Source: Diphasiastrum complanatum
Taxonomy: Eukaryota; Streptophyta; Lycopodiopsida; Lycopodiales; Lycopodiaceae
Direction: 5' to 3'
Assembly: GCA_029204225.1 (NCBI GenBank)
Contig: CM055114.1
Coordinates: forward strand, 14,250,684-14,314,683
DNA length: 64,000 nt
Shown here: positions 13,106 through 24,656 of the stretch, one piece after another
How the letters are laid out: the number at the start of each line of letters is the position of its first letter
Numbering within the stretch: the stretch's first letter is position 1
Notes under the pieces: generated by a model
Told to the model about the DNA's origin: nothing
Seen by the model: only the letters and a program-made list of their open reading frames with translations
The model's database searches: none
Made by a program: the position numbers and the translations under genes

Positions 13106-14472
13106 GACTCCATCTCTTCGTTCATGGCTTGGATCCATCTGTCCTTTTTTGCACCTTCAATCACCTCCTCGAAAGTCTGTGGTTTGCCACTGAACCCACA
13201 AAACTCTTCTGATGTGGAAGCTGAGCTGCCTGGCACATATCTTGTTGGCGCTCTTCATGGTCTTGTTGACCTTCTGGAAGATCCTCCTGAAACAACTATG
13301 CCTTTGCCCTTGTCTGCTCTGCTCGGTCCGAAACCATCTTGGTTTACAAGAACTGTGGCGGTAGGTTGCCTCTCGAATCTTTCTTCGTCAGATTCATCAC
13401 TCGAATGGGAGACGACTCAAAAATCTTCATTTTTGTGCTGGTCTGCTGCTCCCTCTATCATTAGCGGCAGGTCATAGTACTGTCTCTCCAGAACTTCGCA
13501 GCTGACAGGATCGTCATTGGCCATTGTCTTGCTCTCATCGAATCTGACATCTCTCATTGTTTTCACAATGTTCGTGTGTGGCATGTAGATTTTGCAGTAT
13601 GACAAATTGTTGTCATAACCTACCAGAAATCCATGTTCGGCTTTCTCATCAAGCTTCTTTTGAAGCTTATCAAGAATATGTGCATATGTTGCACAACCAA
13701 AGATTCTGATGTGAGACAGATTGGGCTTTCTACCCCACCATAGCTCATGTGGTGTCGTGTGAGGAACACTAGACTTACCTGTCCTGTTCTAGATGTATGC
13801 GACTATAGCTACTACTTCAGCCCACAGTGCCCTTGGAGCCTTCGAGTAGGCCATCATGCATCTGGCTGCTTCCATTAGGTCCTATTCTTTCGTTCAGCAA
13901 CACGATTGTGCTACGGTGTGTAGGTTGCAGTTCTTTTGTGAATGATACCATGATCATTGCAGAAGTTAGTGAAGCGATTCGAGATATATTTGCCACCTCG
14001 ATCTGTTCTGATCTACTTCACCTTGGTGTCTGTACATCTCTCTGCCCAATTCACATATTCTGTGAATTTATCGAGCGCTTCAGATTTATTTTGAATAAAG
14101 TGCACTCTGGAAAATTTGCTATAATCATCAATGAAGGTTACATAATATTTCGAACTTCCTACCGAGATCACGTTGAATGGTCCACAGATGTCAGAATGCA
14201 CTAGCTCCAAAATCTTTGTCGTTTTGTAGGAGTCTTTGACGAATGGAATGCGTGACATCTTGCCTTTCAAACATGCATCACAGGTGGTCAAACTGGTTGC
14301 ATTCGAGATGCTGACCCCTGTTATCGCTCCATGATGACTTGTCTGATAAAGTGCCATTGAGTTCATGTGGCAGAGTCTTCTGTGCCACAGAGTGTCTAGC
14401 GAGTCGTGATGAGTTTGATGGACCTGATCTTCAAGTAGGAGTACCTTTAGATGATATAAGTTACCTTGTGAA
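13106..14472 (-). pseudogene. copia family C integrase (C2, inverted part)
   Basis: The minus strand from 14472 gives LYHLKVLLLEDQVH, LWHRRLCHMNSMAL, CDACLKGK (zinc region) and LVHSDICGPF with the first catalytic Asp. FIDDYSKFSRVHF follows, and then broken sequence matching C1's DQGGEYIS and NGVAERKN boxes. Further down come ELWWGRKP and the linker RPLMIEGAADQH. The open part is 14486-14013; the rest has frame changes. Its first codons are the direct continuation of the plus-strand protease ending at 11228, judged by alignment to C1 at 30655. Confidence 0.8.
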
Positions 14473-14613
14473 GTATTTAGCTCCACCTAATCGTTCTACC
14501 AGATCATCCATACGAGGCAAAGAATAATTATTTTTAATAGTTACTTTATTTAACCCTTTGTAGTCCACACACATACTGAAGCCTCCATCTTTCTTCGATT
14601 TCTGAAGAACAAG
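14473..14613 (-). pseudogene. Ty3/gypsy RT fragment (filler at breakpoint)
   Basis: Minus-strand codons read VLQKSKKDGGFSMCVDYKGL and then NKVTIKNNYSLPRMDDL and LGGAKYF. These are the fingers and palm entry motifs of Ty3/gypsy reverse transcriptase and differ from copia. Only about 47 codons remain. It lies precisely between the inverted copia C integrase and the plus-strand remainder of the copia C LTR. Confidence 0.85.
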
Positions 14614-14818
14614 AGCAATGCAAATGTTTTTGTTGTTAATTGCGTGTCTGAGTTTCTTCTTGTTCAATTTGAATTCTGCACTTTGGTTGAAACTATGTTG
14701 AATGCTGTATTAATTTTATGAACGTAGATCAGTAGTGACTGACTACACTCTGGAGGACTGTAGGAGTGATTCAGCTAGCAGTGTCCAGCGATCGCATCTG
14801 AACTCCATCCAAGCTGAA
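14614..14818 (+). mobile_element. Family C LTR, U5-side fragment, plus orientation
   Basis: Matches 33090-33290 of C1's 3' LTR (AATGCAAATGTTT, then GTTTCTTCTTGTTC, ATGAACGTAGATCAGTAG). It ends before the terminal CCAACA, about 80 bp short. Together with 11228-11599 it accounts for both ends of one LTR that the inversion split. Confidence 0.75.
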
Positions 14819-14819
14819 G

Positions 14820-15430
14820 AGAAATTATGTCCTCCAAGAAAATGAGACAGTGCCTTGATTGCCATAATCGTAGTTTTACCATGTTGATGAAACTTTGAAT
14901 GGACAACAGTTATCTCATTATTCTTGAAGGACTTTAGATAGTGCCCCAACGCATGATCTCTTTAAAATTCTCCAGCAGAAGATCTCTGCTCTCCTTGACA
15001 AATTGCGAAATCATCAAGGAAAATTGTTTCCTGAAATGATAAAAAACAAAGTAAGCTCCAGTATATAATCTGACATAACAAATCTACTAGTACTTGATAA
15101 GAGACAAAAACTTACGCATTCGGCTTTGTCTTCTCTGATTACTATCTGTCCATCACCTCCTCAGAAGGTAGATCATCTTCTTTGTTACGCATTTCCTCTA
15201 CAGTCATTTTCAAGCAATCTTTCCCTGAAAAAAACTTATCATTATGTACATTGTCAACACTAGGGAGAAGATCATCAGCATCAAAATCAATTATATCCAA
15301 AAATTTATCAAGCTCTTTGTTCAAAATGCAAAGAGTCTCAACTTCAGTGAAGTAACAAAGATCCGATATATCCGATATTGTCAAAAAGGATTTATTATTT
15401 ATATTATAAGTAGGCAAAGTGATCAAAGAT
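14820..15430 (-). pseudogene. Unrecognised two-exon-like fragment
   Basis: On the minus strand an open frame of 94 codons (15426-15142) starts MITLPTYNINNKSF and is acidic. About 30 bp past its stop lies GCCGAATGC|GTAAGTTTTT, a good splice donor near 15113. TTTATCATTTCAG at about 15032 is a good acceptor. The following sequence encodes FLDDFAICQGEQRSS, a stop, then a 68-codon frame with KTTIMAIKALSHFLGGHNF. I do not recognise the protein. It is not an obvious retroelement. The stops argue for a decayed gene or a wrong splice model. Confidence 0.3.
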
Positions 15431-15651
15431 TTATCAAAAGGCTAGGTGCATATTAGTCAATGAAAGGTAATGAGAGCAAGCAGCGCGCTTGAAATTGATA
15501 TCCGGAAAAGCAATCGCGTGAAAATTCGAGCCAAAAAAGAGCTATTTGTAAAAAATGTCGCACATGTGGAAGAGTGTCGAAGGAACACATGTCGAATTGT
15601 GATTGGTCAAAATAAATGCGCCGTACCTAGAATGATTGATCTGACATCTGT

Positions 15652-15817
15652 CACGTGCAAGAATGACATGCGTCGATATCGGATTTGCGCACGTCTCAGC
15701 CCACGTGGCATCATAATTGGGTCATCATTGTTAGTATGGACATTCCACGTGGATTAATAATCTAACAACATGTGTCTTCGCCGTCTTTTCACATGTGCAA
15801 AAATTTTGTATATATAA
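15652..15817 (+). promoter_or_regulatory. Three G-boxes and a TATA box
   Basis: CACGTG occurs at 15652, 15702 and 15746; the last two sit in CCACGTGG contexts. A TATATATAA follows at 15809-15817. ATTGGTCAAA lies at about 15602. The spacing, with a TATA box about 310 bp before the H3-like start codon, fits a plant RNA polymerase II promoter. G-boxes bind bZIP and bHLH factors. Whether it is active is unknown. Confidence 0.55.
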
Positions 15818-16125
15818 GTCAAAATTTTCATTTTCCTTTTGCAAAATTTTTGCTTTTAGCTCCCGATATCGCTCTCAAGCGCGCTCTTTCACCGTTCAAG
15901 CTTCCGCCCTCTCACAGTGCTCTTGAGTCCGATACCGCTGGTTGTGCAATATCGTTTTGCGCGTGCATCTCTTTTCTTCAAATAACCTAGGCTAGATCTT
16001 GCGCTCAAAATCGATATTCAGTTCTGGAATCGATCTCAAGCGCCCTTTCATCGCAAATTTTTTTGTTTTCATCCACTTTTGTTTTGTTCAAACTTCTTTT
16101 TGTTAATTTTTTTCTTCTGAGAATG

Positions 16126-16583
16126 ATGGCCAGGACCAAATCCACCGTCCGTGCCATCGCCATTGTACAGCCATCCCATTCTAGTGTTCCCCCTGATACT
16201 GGCCATAGGCATGGCAAGAAGCAGGTCTGGCTGAGGGAGATCAGAAACTCCAGAGATCAACTAAATTGTTGATCCCTAGAGCTCCTTTCGGTCGATCTGT
16301 TCAGAATGCCACTCTGTCATATGGGCTAAATGTTTGTTTTGTCGTGATAGCCATGCAGGCCTTATAGAGTGCTGCAGAAGATTTTTTGTCCCAGTTTTTT
16401 GAGGATACTTGTCTCTTGGCAGTGCATGGTAAGCGTGTCACCATCATGCCAAAGGATTTTGTCATTCTCAAAAGGCTTCAGGACAGATATTTCGGTCTGC
16501 ATGTTGATAATGCCAGCACCTCCAGAGACCTAACTAATTTTTGTTCTATATATGCAGTGTGTACAACAACAAGACGCTTTTAG
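16126..16583 (+). pseudogene. Histone H3 variant pseudogene, CENH3-like
   Basis: The frame begins MARTKST, the histone H3 start, and has a short divergent tail (about 37 residues) without the canonical KSTGGKAPRK. It then reads VWLREIRN (alphaN helix). A one-base frame change near 16245-16250 leads to QRSTKLLIPRAPFGRSV. A TAG at 16365-16367 stands where H3 has Gln in 'ALQ'. The rest reads SAAEDFLSQFFEDT, CLLAVHGKRVTIMPKDF (loop 2 and alpha3) and KRLQDRYFG. The LIPxAPFxRxV and AAEDF segments resemble plant centromeric H3 more than canonical H3, although loop 1 has canonical length. It is intronless here. Two single-base lesions inactivate it. Calling it CENH3 rather than another H3 variant is inference. 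Confidence 0.8.
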
Positions 16584-17503
16584 TTGTGCATGGTTTGTCC
16601 TGCAGCTGTCCAATATCAGTGTGAATAACATCTAACACACCTGCTAAAGATCCACTTGGCTCTCACTCATTTATGTTGGATGGATATAAATCTGCAAGCA
16701 AAAAATGATCAAATTGGCAAGTTTACTATTAGATATTTATGAATGACAAAAATCAAGGTATCAAAAATATCAATACTCACAGTTGTTCTTTTTGTGATCC
16801 TGACAGTTGAATCCTTGCACATTTATGTCTGAATGCATATATATATGTTGGACTAGAATTTTAGAAATAGATTTTCCTCCTAATGATGTTCTGATATCCA
16901 AAATTCTAGCCTTCCAAAATGATAGTTTTGACCTTTTCCTTTCTCAAAATGCTCCTCTTGATGATGGATGCATAAAAACCCAAGAGTCTTTTGAATATTT
17001 TCTTGGCACCCATAATCCATTATCATATGTCTCGTTGAATAGAGGCACAGAGTCGATTGAGGAGCACGGCTTCCTTGATGGCGCCTTTTGTAATTTGCAT
17101 GCAAAAATCTGAAACAATGAACTATGAATTTGAAAATTTGCGTAGACAAAAAGCCATGAATTTGAAAAAAAGTGTTGGCAAAAATTTGACAATGCATATA
17201 CATTAATGGTACATCAATTTTCTCATCTCAACCATCTGTCATATTCATTTTCAATATTTTTGGGTCTCTTTGGGCAGTGATGAGCTGGAAGGGCAGGCCT
17301 CATCAACCAATAGCATTTCCACATGCTGCCCGACGAAACAGCAATATATTTAAAAAGTTTTTATTTTATTTATATTTGGAAAATTCTACGTTACGTAGAA
17401 CCTCGAAGCTAAGGTTTCAATTGGTCCACATGGCAACGAAAATAAGAAAAAAAATAGAAAAACATCTTTTTCAAAGGCCCTCGTCAGGCTCTAAGTTTCT
17501 CTA
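16584..17503. other. No recognised gene
   Basis: Two overlapping minus-strand frames (17203-16880 and 17192-16944) have no recognisable motif. The second contains SIDSVPLFNETYDNGLWVPR, which looks protein-like but is unplaced. A short near-palindrome TTCTACGT-T-ACGTAGAA sits at 17384-17400. Otherwise AT-rich. Confidence 0.4.
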
Positions 17504-19214
17504 ATGCTTACAAGTGTGGAGGATGTTGGAGACACTGTTGATAACAACAAAAATAAAAGATGTCATTTTGAAATCAGCAATCAAACAAAGCGTACACTGA
17601 ATTCGTCAATTTTGGCAAGTGCTAATCATCCACCCAACGGAATTCAGATTTTTTGGAGTTCAATTTCGATGAATATGATTACACAAGTACCATATTACAT
17701 GATGCTAATATTACAAACAATCCTACAAGATCAAGATGGTCACAAGCAAATAACATTTTTGAAGGTCTACAAAGAGAACCTCAAGTATGTCCAACATCGA
17801 CCTTTGGAACTACTCAAAGTTTCAATAGAAAATGTGTGCTTGCATATGTTGTACCAAAAAAGACAGAGTATATTTTATTGTCAGAAAATATAATGGAAAC
17901 GTTGATGCAACCATGTTGTAGCAAGTTGTGTATTCGAGAAATCATCTACAAAGAATGTGAAGACTTGCGACTAGGCGTGTGGAGAAAATGAGGAGCTGAC
18001 AAGCATAGTCATTTGTTGCAGGTGTTCAAATGTAACATTACCCCATTTCAATAAAACTCCTACCAGATTAGAGGGCAATCTATTTTTGAAAACACATGTT
18101 TGTGGAGTATTGGTTCATGGATTCAAGTTGCTCTGTGATGTTTGGATTGATACTTTGCATGCTCATGATAGCAATCAAGTTGCCACATCAATAATGCGAG
18201 CAATAAGAAAGGTACAAGCATCACGTCCGATCCTACGTATTTAAGCTGACAATTGTTGGAGGGAGAACAAGAATAAATTTAGTTTTGGTCTTTGTTGTAT
18301 GTTGGTGGCACATAACATCTTCCAAAATGTAAAAATGGGATTTCTTTTGGTTGGCCACACACATGAAGACATAGATCAGGTTTTCAGTGTCATATCTAGG
18401 GCTTTGAAGTCCAAATCAGTTTATATAATGCTAGATATGCTAGCACGAATTGGTGAAAAGATAGATGGCGGTCATAGCGAAAGCACTGAAGTAGAAATAC
18501 TGGAACGAATGGTTGACTGGAAACAATTTATTTTGTATTGCTCAAGGAAATGACGGCTTAGAAGGACACACCAATCCTCACTATTCTGTTTACAAATGTT
18601 GAATGGTGAGCCAACCATGCAATGGAAATACTATTCTAATGATGGAGAGAACGCATGGAGCGAGCCTTTCAAATTGTTGAAACGTGCACCTTCAAAAGAT
18701 GAAGACATCTTTCTAGCATCCACGAAGGATCTAGGTCCAGATCAAATGAAAGGAATATTGTCCTTTATTGATTAATTGCGGTTCATGAGCCAGAAGTTTC
18801 CAAAATACAAGGATCACAATGATGCATGTGTGGTTGAAACCACAAAACTTGTCGAATATCTCTCCAAAAAAAAGATGTTGTCAGGATTAATGTATAGCCA
18901 AGAGGCTTTTTGGCCACAATCCTTGCCAACCACTTTCGATTCATCTGTATCAACTTCGATCAATGAGGTCGAAATGGATGTAGAGTTATTACCTGGAGGT
19001 TTTGTGGGCGAAAAGTTGATGCACCTCTGGTTGAATTCATCCCACGTAGAGAAGTTGTGTTAGACAAGTTTGTTGCAATTCGACCTCCAGATGAAGATGT
19101 TGTGGAGGGTTGCGTACCTATTTGGGTGGCAAAAGTTGTCGAAGTAAAAAAAAACTTAGAAGGCTTGGCCACAGAGTTTAAAGCATTATGGTACGAATCT
19201 GATTGCTGAGCAGG
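17504..19214 (+). pseudogene. DUF7869-like protein (possible transposase), broken
   Basis: Pieces in changing plus frames read in order: a Cys-rich entry CCSKLCIREIIYKECEDLR (about 17910), a core with DNCWRENKNKF (18248-18280) and GFLLVGHTHEDIDQVFSVI (about 18345-18390), then WKYYSNDGENAWSEPFKLL, LGPDQMKGILSF, and a C-terminal part IRPPDEDVVEGCVPIWVAKV. The D-N-x-x-x-E-N-K and G-H-T-H-E-D-I-D motifs match, from memory, a family with domain DUF7869 found in plants and animals and suspected to be of transposon origin. At least four stops or frame changes are visible. I found no terminal inverted repeats. Confidence 0.6.
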
Positions 19215-19948
19215 GGAAGCCATACAAATCTTTGACAAATCTGGTAGAATTAACCTTGGACAGTGGATAATTTTGACACAGATAACGAACTCGAAAATGA
19301 TGAAATAATATATTTAGAATTCTTAGAATAGTAGGTGAAGGTTTCAGCGAAGGTTCAAGAGTAATACTATTGTTTTTGGAAAAACATAGTCTTTTTTTGA
19401 CAAAAAATAGGTCAATATGACAACTGGCCTAGACTTAACGTTCGCCGAACTCACTGATTATCAAAACTAGTATATTGGACTGACTCCGACTCTGGTTATG
19501 GTTTAGGCGAAGGTTCTTCTCAAAGAACTGATATTTTTGTAGAAAGGTGTCAATTTTCCACAAAAGGTCACCAACAACTAGATGAATATGGGTTGCATGG
19601 GCATCCTAAAGGAAATATTCTCTCTCTCTTGAGGAGAATAAGTCTAGTGGAAACTCGCCCATCTACAAGGTGAAAATTCAGTTTCTTGAGCCTGCTTCTC
19701 CTCCTCTCTCTTAGGTTCTTCACTATGTCTTGGGGGCTAGATCCAGGAGGAAACTCTAGGAGGGATCTAGGTTTGGATGGGTGGTTTTGCTCCACAGGTG
19801 TCCTTTTGGTTGTTTTGCATTAGGATCTAGTCAGATCTTCATTAGGTGATCTTTACAATATTCTTCACTTTGTGGTATCAAATTTCAGTATCATATAATT
19901 GATTTCCAATTGTAGTGCAACACGGTATCTCTCCCTTGAAAGTTCCAA
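19215..19948. other. Non-coding, probably LTR/leader of copia E
   Basis: No gene. TGGTATCA at 19873-19880 is a weak priming-site match about 70 bp before the gag start at 19949, so part of this stretch may be the LTR of that element. The LTR start was not located. GCGAAGGTTC-type motifs here recur at 23650-23960. Confidence 0.35.
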
Positions 19949-21458
19949 ATGGATTCTGAAAGTAAAGCCATTCTTCTCACAGGCAACTGCTGAATGGATC
20001 CAATTACTACTTGTGGAAATTTAAGATGAAGACCCTGCTAATCGCCAATGAGTTGTGGGATTTTTTCATGGGTACAGAAGAGAAGCCTGAAGGCATCATA
20101 GCCGACTCAAATTGGAAGTCGAAGAATGGTAAAGCTTTCATGCTTACTATTCTCAATATAGCAGACGCTTAGATTGGCCACATATCGGAAGCTCAAACTT
20201 TGAAACAAGTATGGTACATTTGGAGCTCACTATATGATGTGAAGAATGTAACTTCTAAGTTAAATCTACGAAGAAAATTCTTCACTCCCAAGATGTCAAA
20301 TGGTGATTCAATTTAGAATCACGTTAACCGATTTAAGAATCTCTTGCAACAGATGGCCACTATCGGATCAGTCATAAACAATCAAGACGCAATCATGACA
20401 TTGCTTTCAAGCTTGCCCTCTGCATATGAGAACTGGTGATGATCATATCGACACACTCTGATTGACTCTTACCAAAGTTATCACTATGTTATTGCAAGAA
20501 GATAATCGAAGAAGTCAAAATGCTTCGTCAACTTCGTCATCTCAAGCTCTATATGTCAACAAAGGCTCTAAATGATAGAAGCAAAAAAGCTCTAAGCAGT
20601 CCGCATCAAATCAGAAACCGACTCAAAGTCAAGAACAATCATCAAATCCACAGTCGAAGAAGAAGATGTTTTGTTAGTATTGCAAGCATACTAATCATGG
20701 GATCCAAGATTGCAAGGTTCTCAATGTGAATGCTCCCGACATCGACATGGAAGAAGGAGCATTTATGGTCAAAGGCCAAAAGGTACTATTGGATAATTCT
20801 TGGTTTCTGGATTCTGGAGCTACTCAATATATGACTAATCATTGTGAGCATTTTCACTCCTATACTCCTTGCAGTACAATAAGATATGTTCATCTTGGTG
20901 ATGATAGCACTCACACTATTGAAGGTGAAGGTACTATGAGATTGAAATTCCAACATGATCAATTCAGACTACTATCAAATATTCTATATGTGTCTAAACT
21001 CTCTACAAATATGCTATCAGTAAATAGAATCAGATTTAGGTCATAAGGTACAGTTTGAGTCTGATCAATGTCAAATTATTGATAGGACAAGTAAGATACT
21101 TGCACTCGGAAAGAGGCATGAAAACTTATATAGATTGGCGTATTGTTATTCTTATACTAGTCAAGCCTTGAAAACCTCTATTCTTGTCAATAAAACATTA
21201 CTATGACATCATCAATTAGGAAACTTGAATCATACATCTGTTTCATACATGTCTAAATGACCTCAAGCACTTAATCTCAACTGTCCATCCGACAAAGTCA
21301 ACCTCCCTGTCTATCATAGCTACATCCTTGGAAAGCAGATTATGATTCCCTTTAAAACTAGTCATAAGCATATGCAGTAAAAGATTTGTTAGACGTTGTT
21401 CATTCAGATATATGTGGTCCAATGCAAACTCCGTCATTGCTAGATGCAAAGTACTAAT
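19949..21458 (+). pseudogene. Ty1/copia gag-protease-integrase N-terminus (E)
   Basis: Starts MDSESKAILLTG and, after a frame change, reads LNGSNYYLWKFKMKTLL and ELWDFFMGTEEKPEG, the UBN2 gag domain. The zinc knuckle is CXYCKHTNHGIQDC with a stop between the first two Cys. The protease has WFLDSGATQYMTNH with its Asp intact (20726-21046). The pre-integrase zinc segment is degraded (HHQLGNLNH). The integrase begins with VVHSDICGPMQT and then breaks at about 21455. There it meets a minus-strand RT-RNase H fragment. Many stops show this is old. Confidence 0.8.
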
Positions 21459-22600
21459 GGATTTCCTATCCATTACATTTCTGCATAGTCCAAATTTGAA
21501 AATCCAAAAAGATTAGATGAGGATCCCTTATAAAATATGCCAAAATCTTGACTTCCAATGATGTATCTCAAAACTGGCTTTCCTAGTTTCCAATGCTCCT
21601 CACTAGGATCTTGCATGAATTGACTCAATCTCATAGGTCTATTACTAGCTTTTACATCTACCATATGAAATCTTTCTTGAATAGGATTAGCATACTTCTC
21701 TTGACAAATGAAAGTAGATTGAGAAGATCTAAGGCCTTCTATTTCCAAAATGTAATGCAAGTTACCAAGATCATGCACCTCAAACTCCTTCTTAAGAGGA
21801 CTCTTGATATCCTCCACATCTGGATTATCTCCACCACTCAAGATGATATCATCCACATAGATTAGCAAGATGGTAACATCATTTCCAACAAACCTATAAT
21901 AAAGTGAATGACCATGCTCACTCATAACAAAGCCTTGAGAGAGTAAAAAAGTGTTAAGCTTAGCATACCAACTCCTTGGTACTTGCTTATTAAGGCCATA
22001 CAAACTCTTTTGTAGTAGACACACATGATATGGCTTTGTTGATGAAATGTAGCTCTTGGGTTGTTCCATGTACACTTTCTCCTCAAGATCACCATTCAAA
22101 AAATCATTTGTAATATCTATTTTCCATAGATCTCATCCATAAAGTGTAGCAAATGAGATGATGACTCAAATGCTTACCATCTTTGCCATGGGTGCAAAGG
22201 TCTCATCATATCCCTTGTTCTTGAGCATATCCTTTTGACAATAACCTTGCCTTGTACTTGTTGATAGATCCATCTTGGTTTGTCTTCACCTTGAAGATCC
22301 ATTTGCATCGAATAGTTTTCTTGTCCTTAGGTAACTCCACCAATCTCCATGTTCCATTATTCATAAGAGCTTGATACTCAAGATCCATTGCTTGGATCCA
22401 CTCCTCTTCTTTCCTTGCTACATCTACACTTGTAGGTTCATCAAAAGAGGTTAGGAAAGCAAAATAATTTCCAAAAACTACTTGCTTATCCTTTTCATCA
22501 TATGTGAGCCTTGAAGGTGTTGGAATGTAATTGGAATTGCTTACATTACCTATGTAACCATGGTCATTTATTATATTAGGCCTACTAGACTTAGAAGTAG
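21459..22600 (-). pseudogene. Ty1/copia RT-RNase H fragment (F)
   Basis: Minus-strand order: SRLTYDEKDKQV linker (about 22500), WIQAMDLEYQALMNNGTWR (22388-22206), KARLLSKGYAQEQG, then after a break the 208-codon frame 22099-21473 with YMEQPKSYIS, LLIYVDDIILSG (catalytic YVDD intact), VHDLGNLHYIL and HWKLGKPVLRYI. Between NRPM and RLSQFMQ about 55 codons usually present are missing without loss of frame. The RNase H ends at the DRKS site at 21463, where the plus-strand element E begins. Confidence 0.85.
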
Positions 22601-22609
22601 CTAAGTTAG

Positions 22610-23184
22610 TATGAAATTAACTTAATAGCGACTCATGGGTCCATAGTCGCTTCATAACATTTTTTTTTTTGAAACATCCTTACTATATTTAGAATCTATT
22701 AAAGCAATATCTTCATATCTTCACTCTGGTTGAAGCACAATATTGATTTCGTCAGATTACAAAATTGGCGCTTGTTTTTTTGAATTTTGGTTTAAAAAAA
22801 TTTGGAAACAGCAGCCTCAACCAGCCCTGTGGGTGTTTCCACTGCCACCTGGCTAAAAGCATAATTTGGTGGTACAAAAAAAGAACCCATTTTTTGTTGT
22901 ACCTTTCGGTAGTACATTTCACTTTTTGGAGATTTTATTACTCATAATTGTTTTGAGTCCACATTAAAATTGACATAATTTCTTACTGGTAAGTCCAATT
23001 TCAGTGAAGTGTAGTGTGTTAGAAAGTGCTTGATGAGCGCTTTTCAATGATATGCTAGATGACATACTTCCAAGCTATGGTGAAAAAGTTATGGCAAGTC
23101 AGAAGTATGGGGATTTTATTAATAATAATTTTTTGAGTCCACATGAAAAATGACAACTTTTTAGTGGTAAGTTCAAATTTTAGC
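22610..23184. repeat. Non-coding with a direct repeat of about 180-bp period
   Basis: The motif GATTTTATTA...TTTTGAGTCCACAT...TGGTAAGT occurs at about 22930-22998 and again at about 23111-23178. No gene is seen. Confidence 0.5.
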
Positions 23185-23450
23185 GGAGTTAATTTTCAAA
23201 GGCTTCTAACGCTTCTACTGTCCAAATAGGAACAATAATCAGTTTGTATATAGGTCGTGCTAAATCCACAAAGAAGATAATAAAGATTCGATAGTAGTTT
23301 GCATGACCCCTAAACACATACCCTCCACGAATTATTGCTGGCGGTGGCAATTCCACAATAACTTTGATCTTAGAATAATTCGTGGCAATACCATGTCTTG
23401 AATTTTTTGTTTTCAATATTCAATTATTCAGTTTTTGTTGAAAAAGACAG
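23185..23450 (-). pseudogene. Ty3/gypsy RT thumb fragment
   Basis: Minus-strand frame 23416-23189 reads GIATNYSKIKVIVELPPP, then FRGHANYYRIFI and FVDLARPIYKLI. This is the segment after the RT active site in Ty3/gypsy pol ('GHxxYYRRFI'). Its usual Arg is Ile here. No flanking pol sequence survives. Confidence 0.8.
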
Positions 23451-24183
23451 TAAAAAAAAAAACAAAACAAAAATAAGAAAGAATGAGAAAAGACTGATGA
23501 GCAAAAGTTAGAAAAGTCATCAGCATGGGAAAAAAGAGAGGAAGGAAAGTATTTTTGATGGAAAATGACTTATAAAATCATTGTTTTGGTCATATGTTGC
23601 CTATACAGTATCATAAATCTTCGTTGAGCTTCCAAATTGTACATCCACTTTAGATATATCTAAATTGAGTTGGGCAAAGGTTCTTTTTCAGAAAAAATCC
23701 ATTTTTTGGGTCAGGCGAATGATCATCAATATGCCATTTTGGGAACCTTCATCGAGTACCTTACTCTCATTAGGAACCTTTGTTGACATGCTAGATGGTC
23801 TTAAAATGTCAAAATTAGGTTGGCCATAGCTTCAGATATTGAAAAACTGCATTTATGACAGTACTTGGGCGAAGGACCCTCTTGGGCGAAGGTTCATCCT
23901 TTGCCAACCCTGAAAAACGCTCGTCGGATAGGTTCAGAGCCTCAAAAACCTTCGTCAAGATTTTTATAGCCTATTTCACAGCACTATACATGCCTGCAAA
24001 TTTTTGTTCAGAACTGATCAGCCAAACTAGTATTCAGTCTAATGGACCCTCCAAATTCACCTATAAGTTGGCTGAATTCGATTAATTCCTCACTTGTGCT
24101 AGCGAAGCTCTTGCCAATTTTTCCAGCGACCAAAGCCTTCCAAACTTTCTGAACTGTTTTCTATTATACACTCGCCTAATAAG
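23451..24183. other. No recognised gene
   Basis: AT-rich, with an A-rich run near 23450-23470 and several CGAAGGTTC or GAACCTTCGTC motifs (23650-23960), like those at 19330-19560. No coding resemblance and no LTR ends. Confidence 0.4.
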
Positions 24184-24656
24184 AGTTAGAAATCAGTTTT
24201 GATCTGATTCATTAGTATAAGCTCTAAATGTGATGATGTAATTAGTGTACTGTTTATTTGGTTTACTGTATATGGTTGTGATCGGGACATGACCCATTAG
24301 AATATATTAATCGGGCACTGATCCCGTAGATGGCTACTTAGGTTAGCCGGGTAGCCACACGTAAGAAGAGATTAGCCTGTACAGTGATTTTGAGGTCATT
24401 ATGCTATACTCAGGAGAATGTCCTGGGTTTGTCAGTATAGGTGGCCATATTGGGCCTAACTCTAGTTTGGCAGGTAGTAGGCCAGTTTAGTGATACTTGT
24501 TGAGCCCATGCAGTTTGGGGCTTTGCTATATGTATAGTGTTTCTTCATAATAGACTTAACTTTTGTTATGCCATCTTTGAGAGCTTGTGAGGAGTGGCTA
24601 TGGTGATTGTGTGATGTCATCTGCGTACTACACTAGATCCTAACAGAATTTCAACT
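24184..24656 (+). repeat. 5' LTR of element G
   Basis: Starts AGTTAGAAATC and ends AATTTCAACT directly before the priming site, giving AG...CT termini instead of the usual TG...CA. A CTATATGTATAG box lies near 24531. The element boundaries follow from the exact end of similarity between the two copies. Confidence 0.85.

Noticed and set aside
17384-17400. TTCTACGT-T-ACGTAGAA near-palindrome as a regulatory site
   Set aside because: Too short and isolated, with no gene beside it to regulate.
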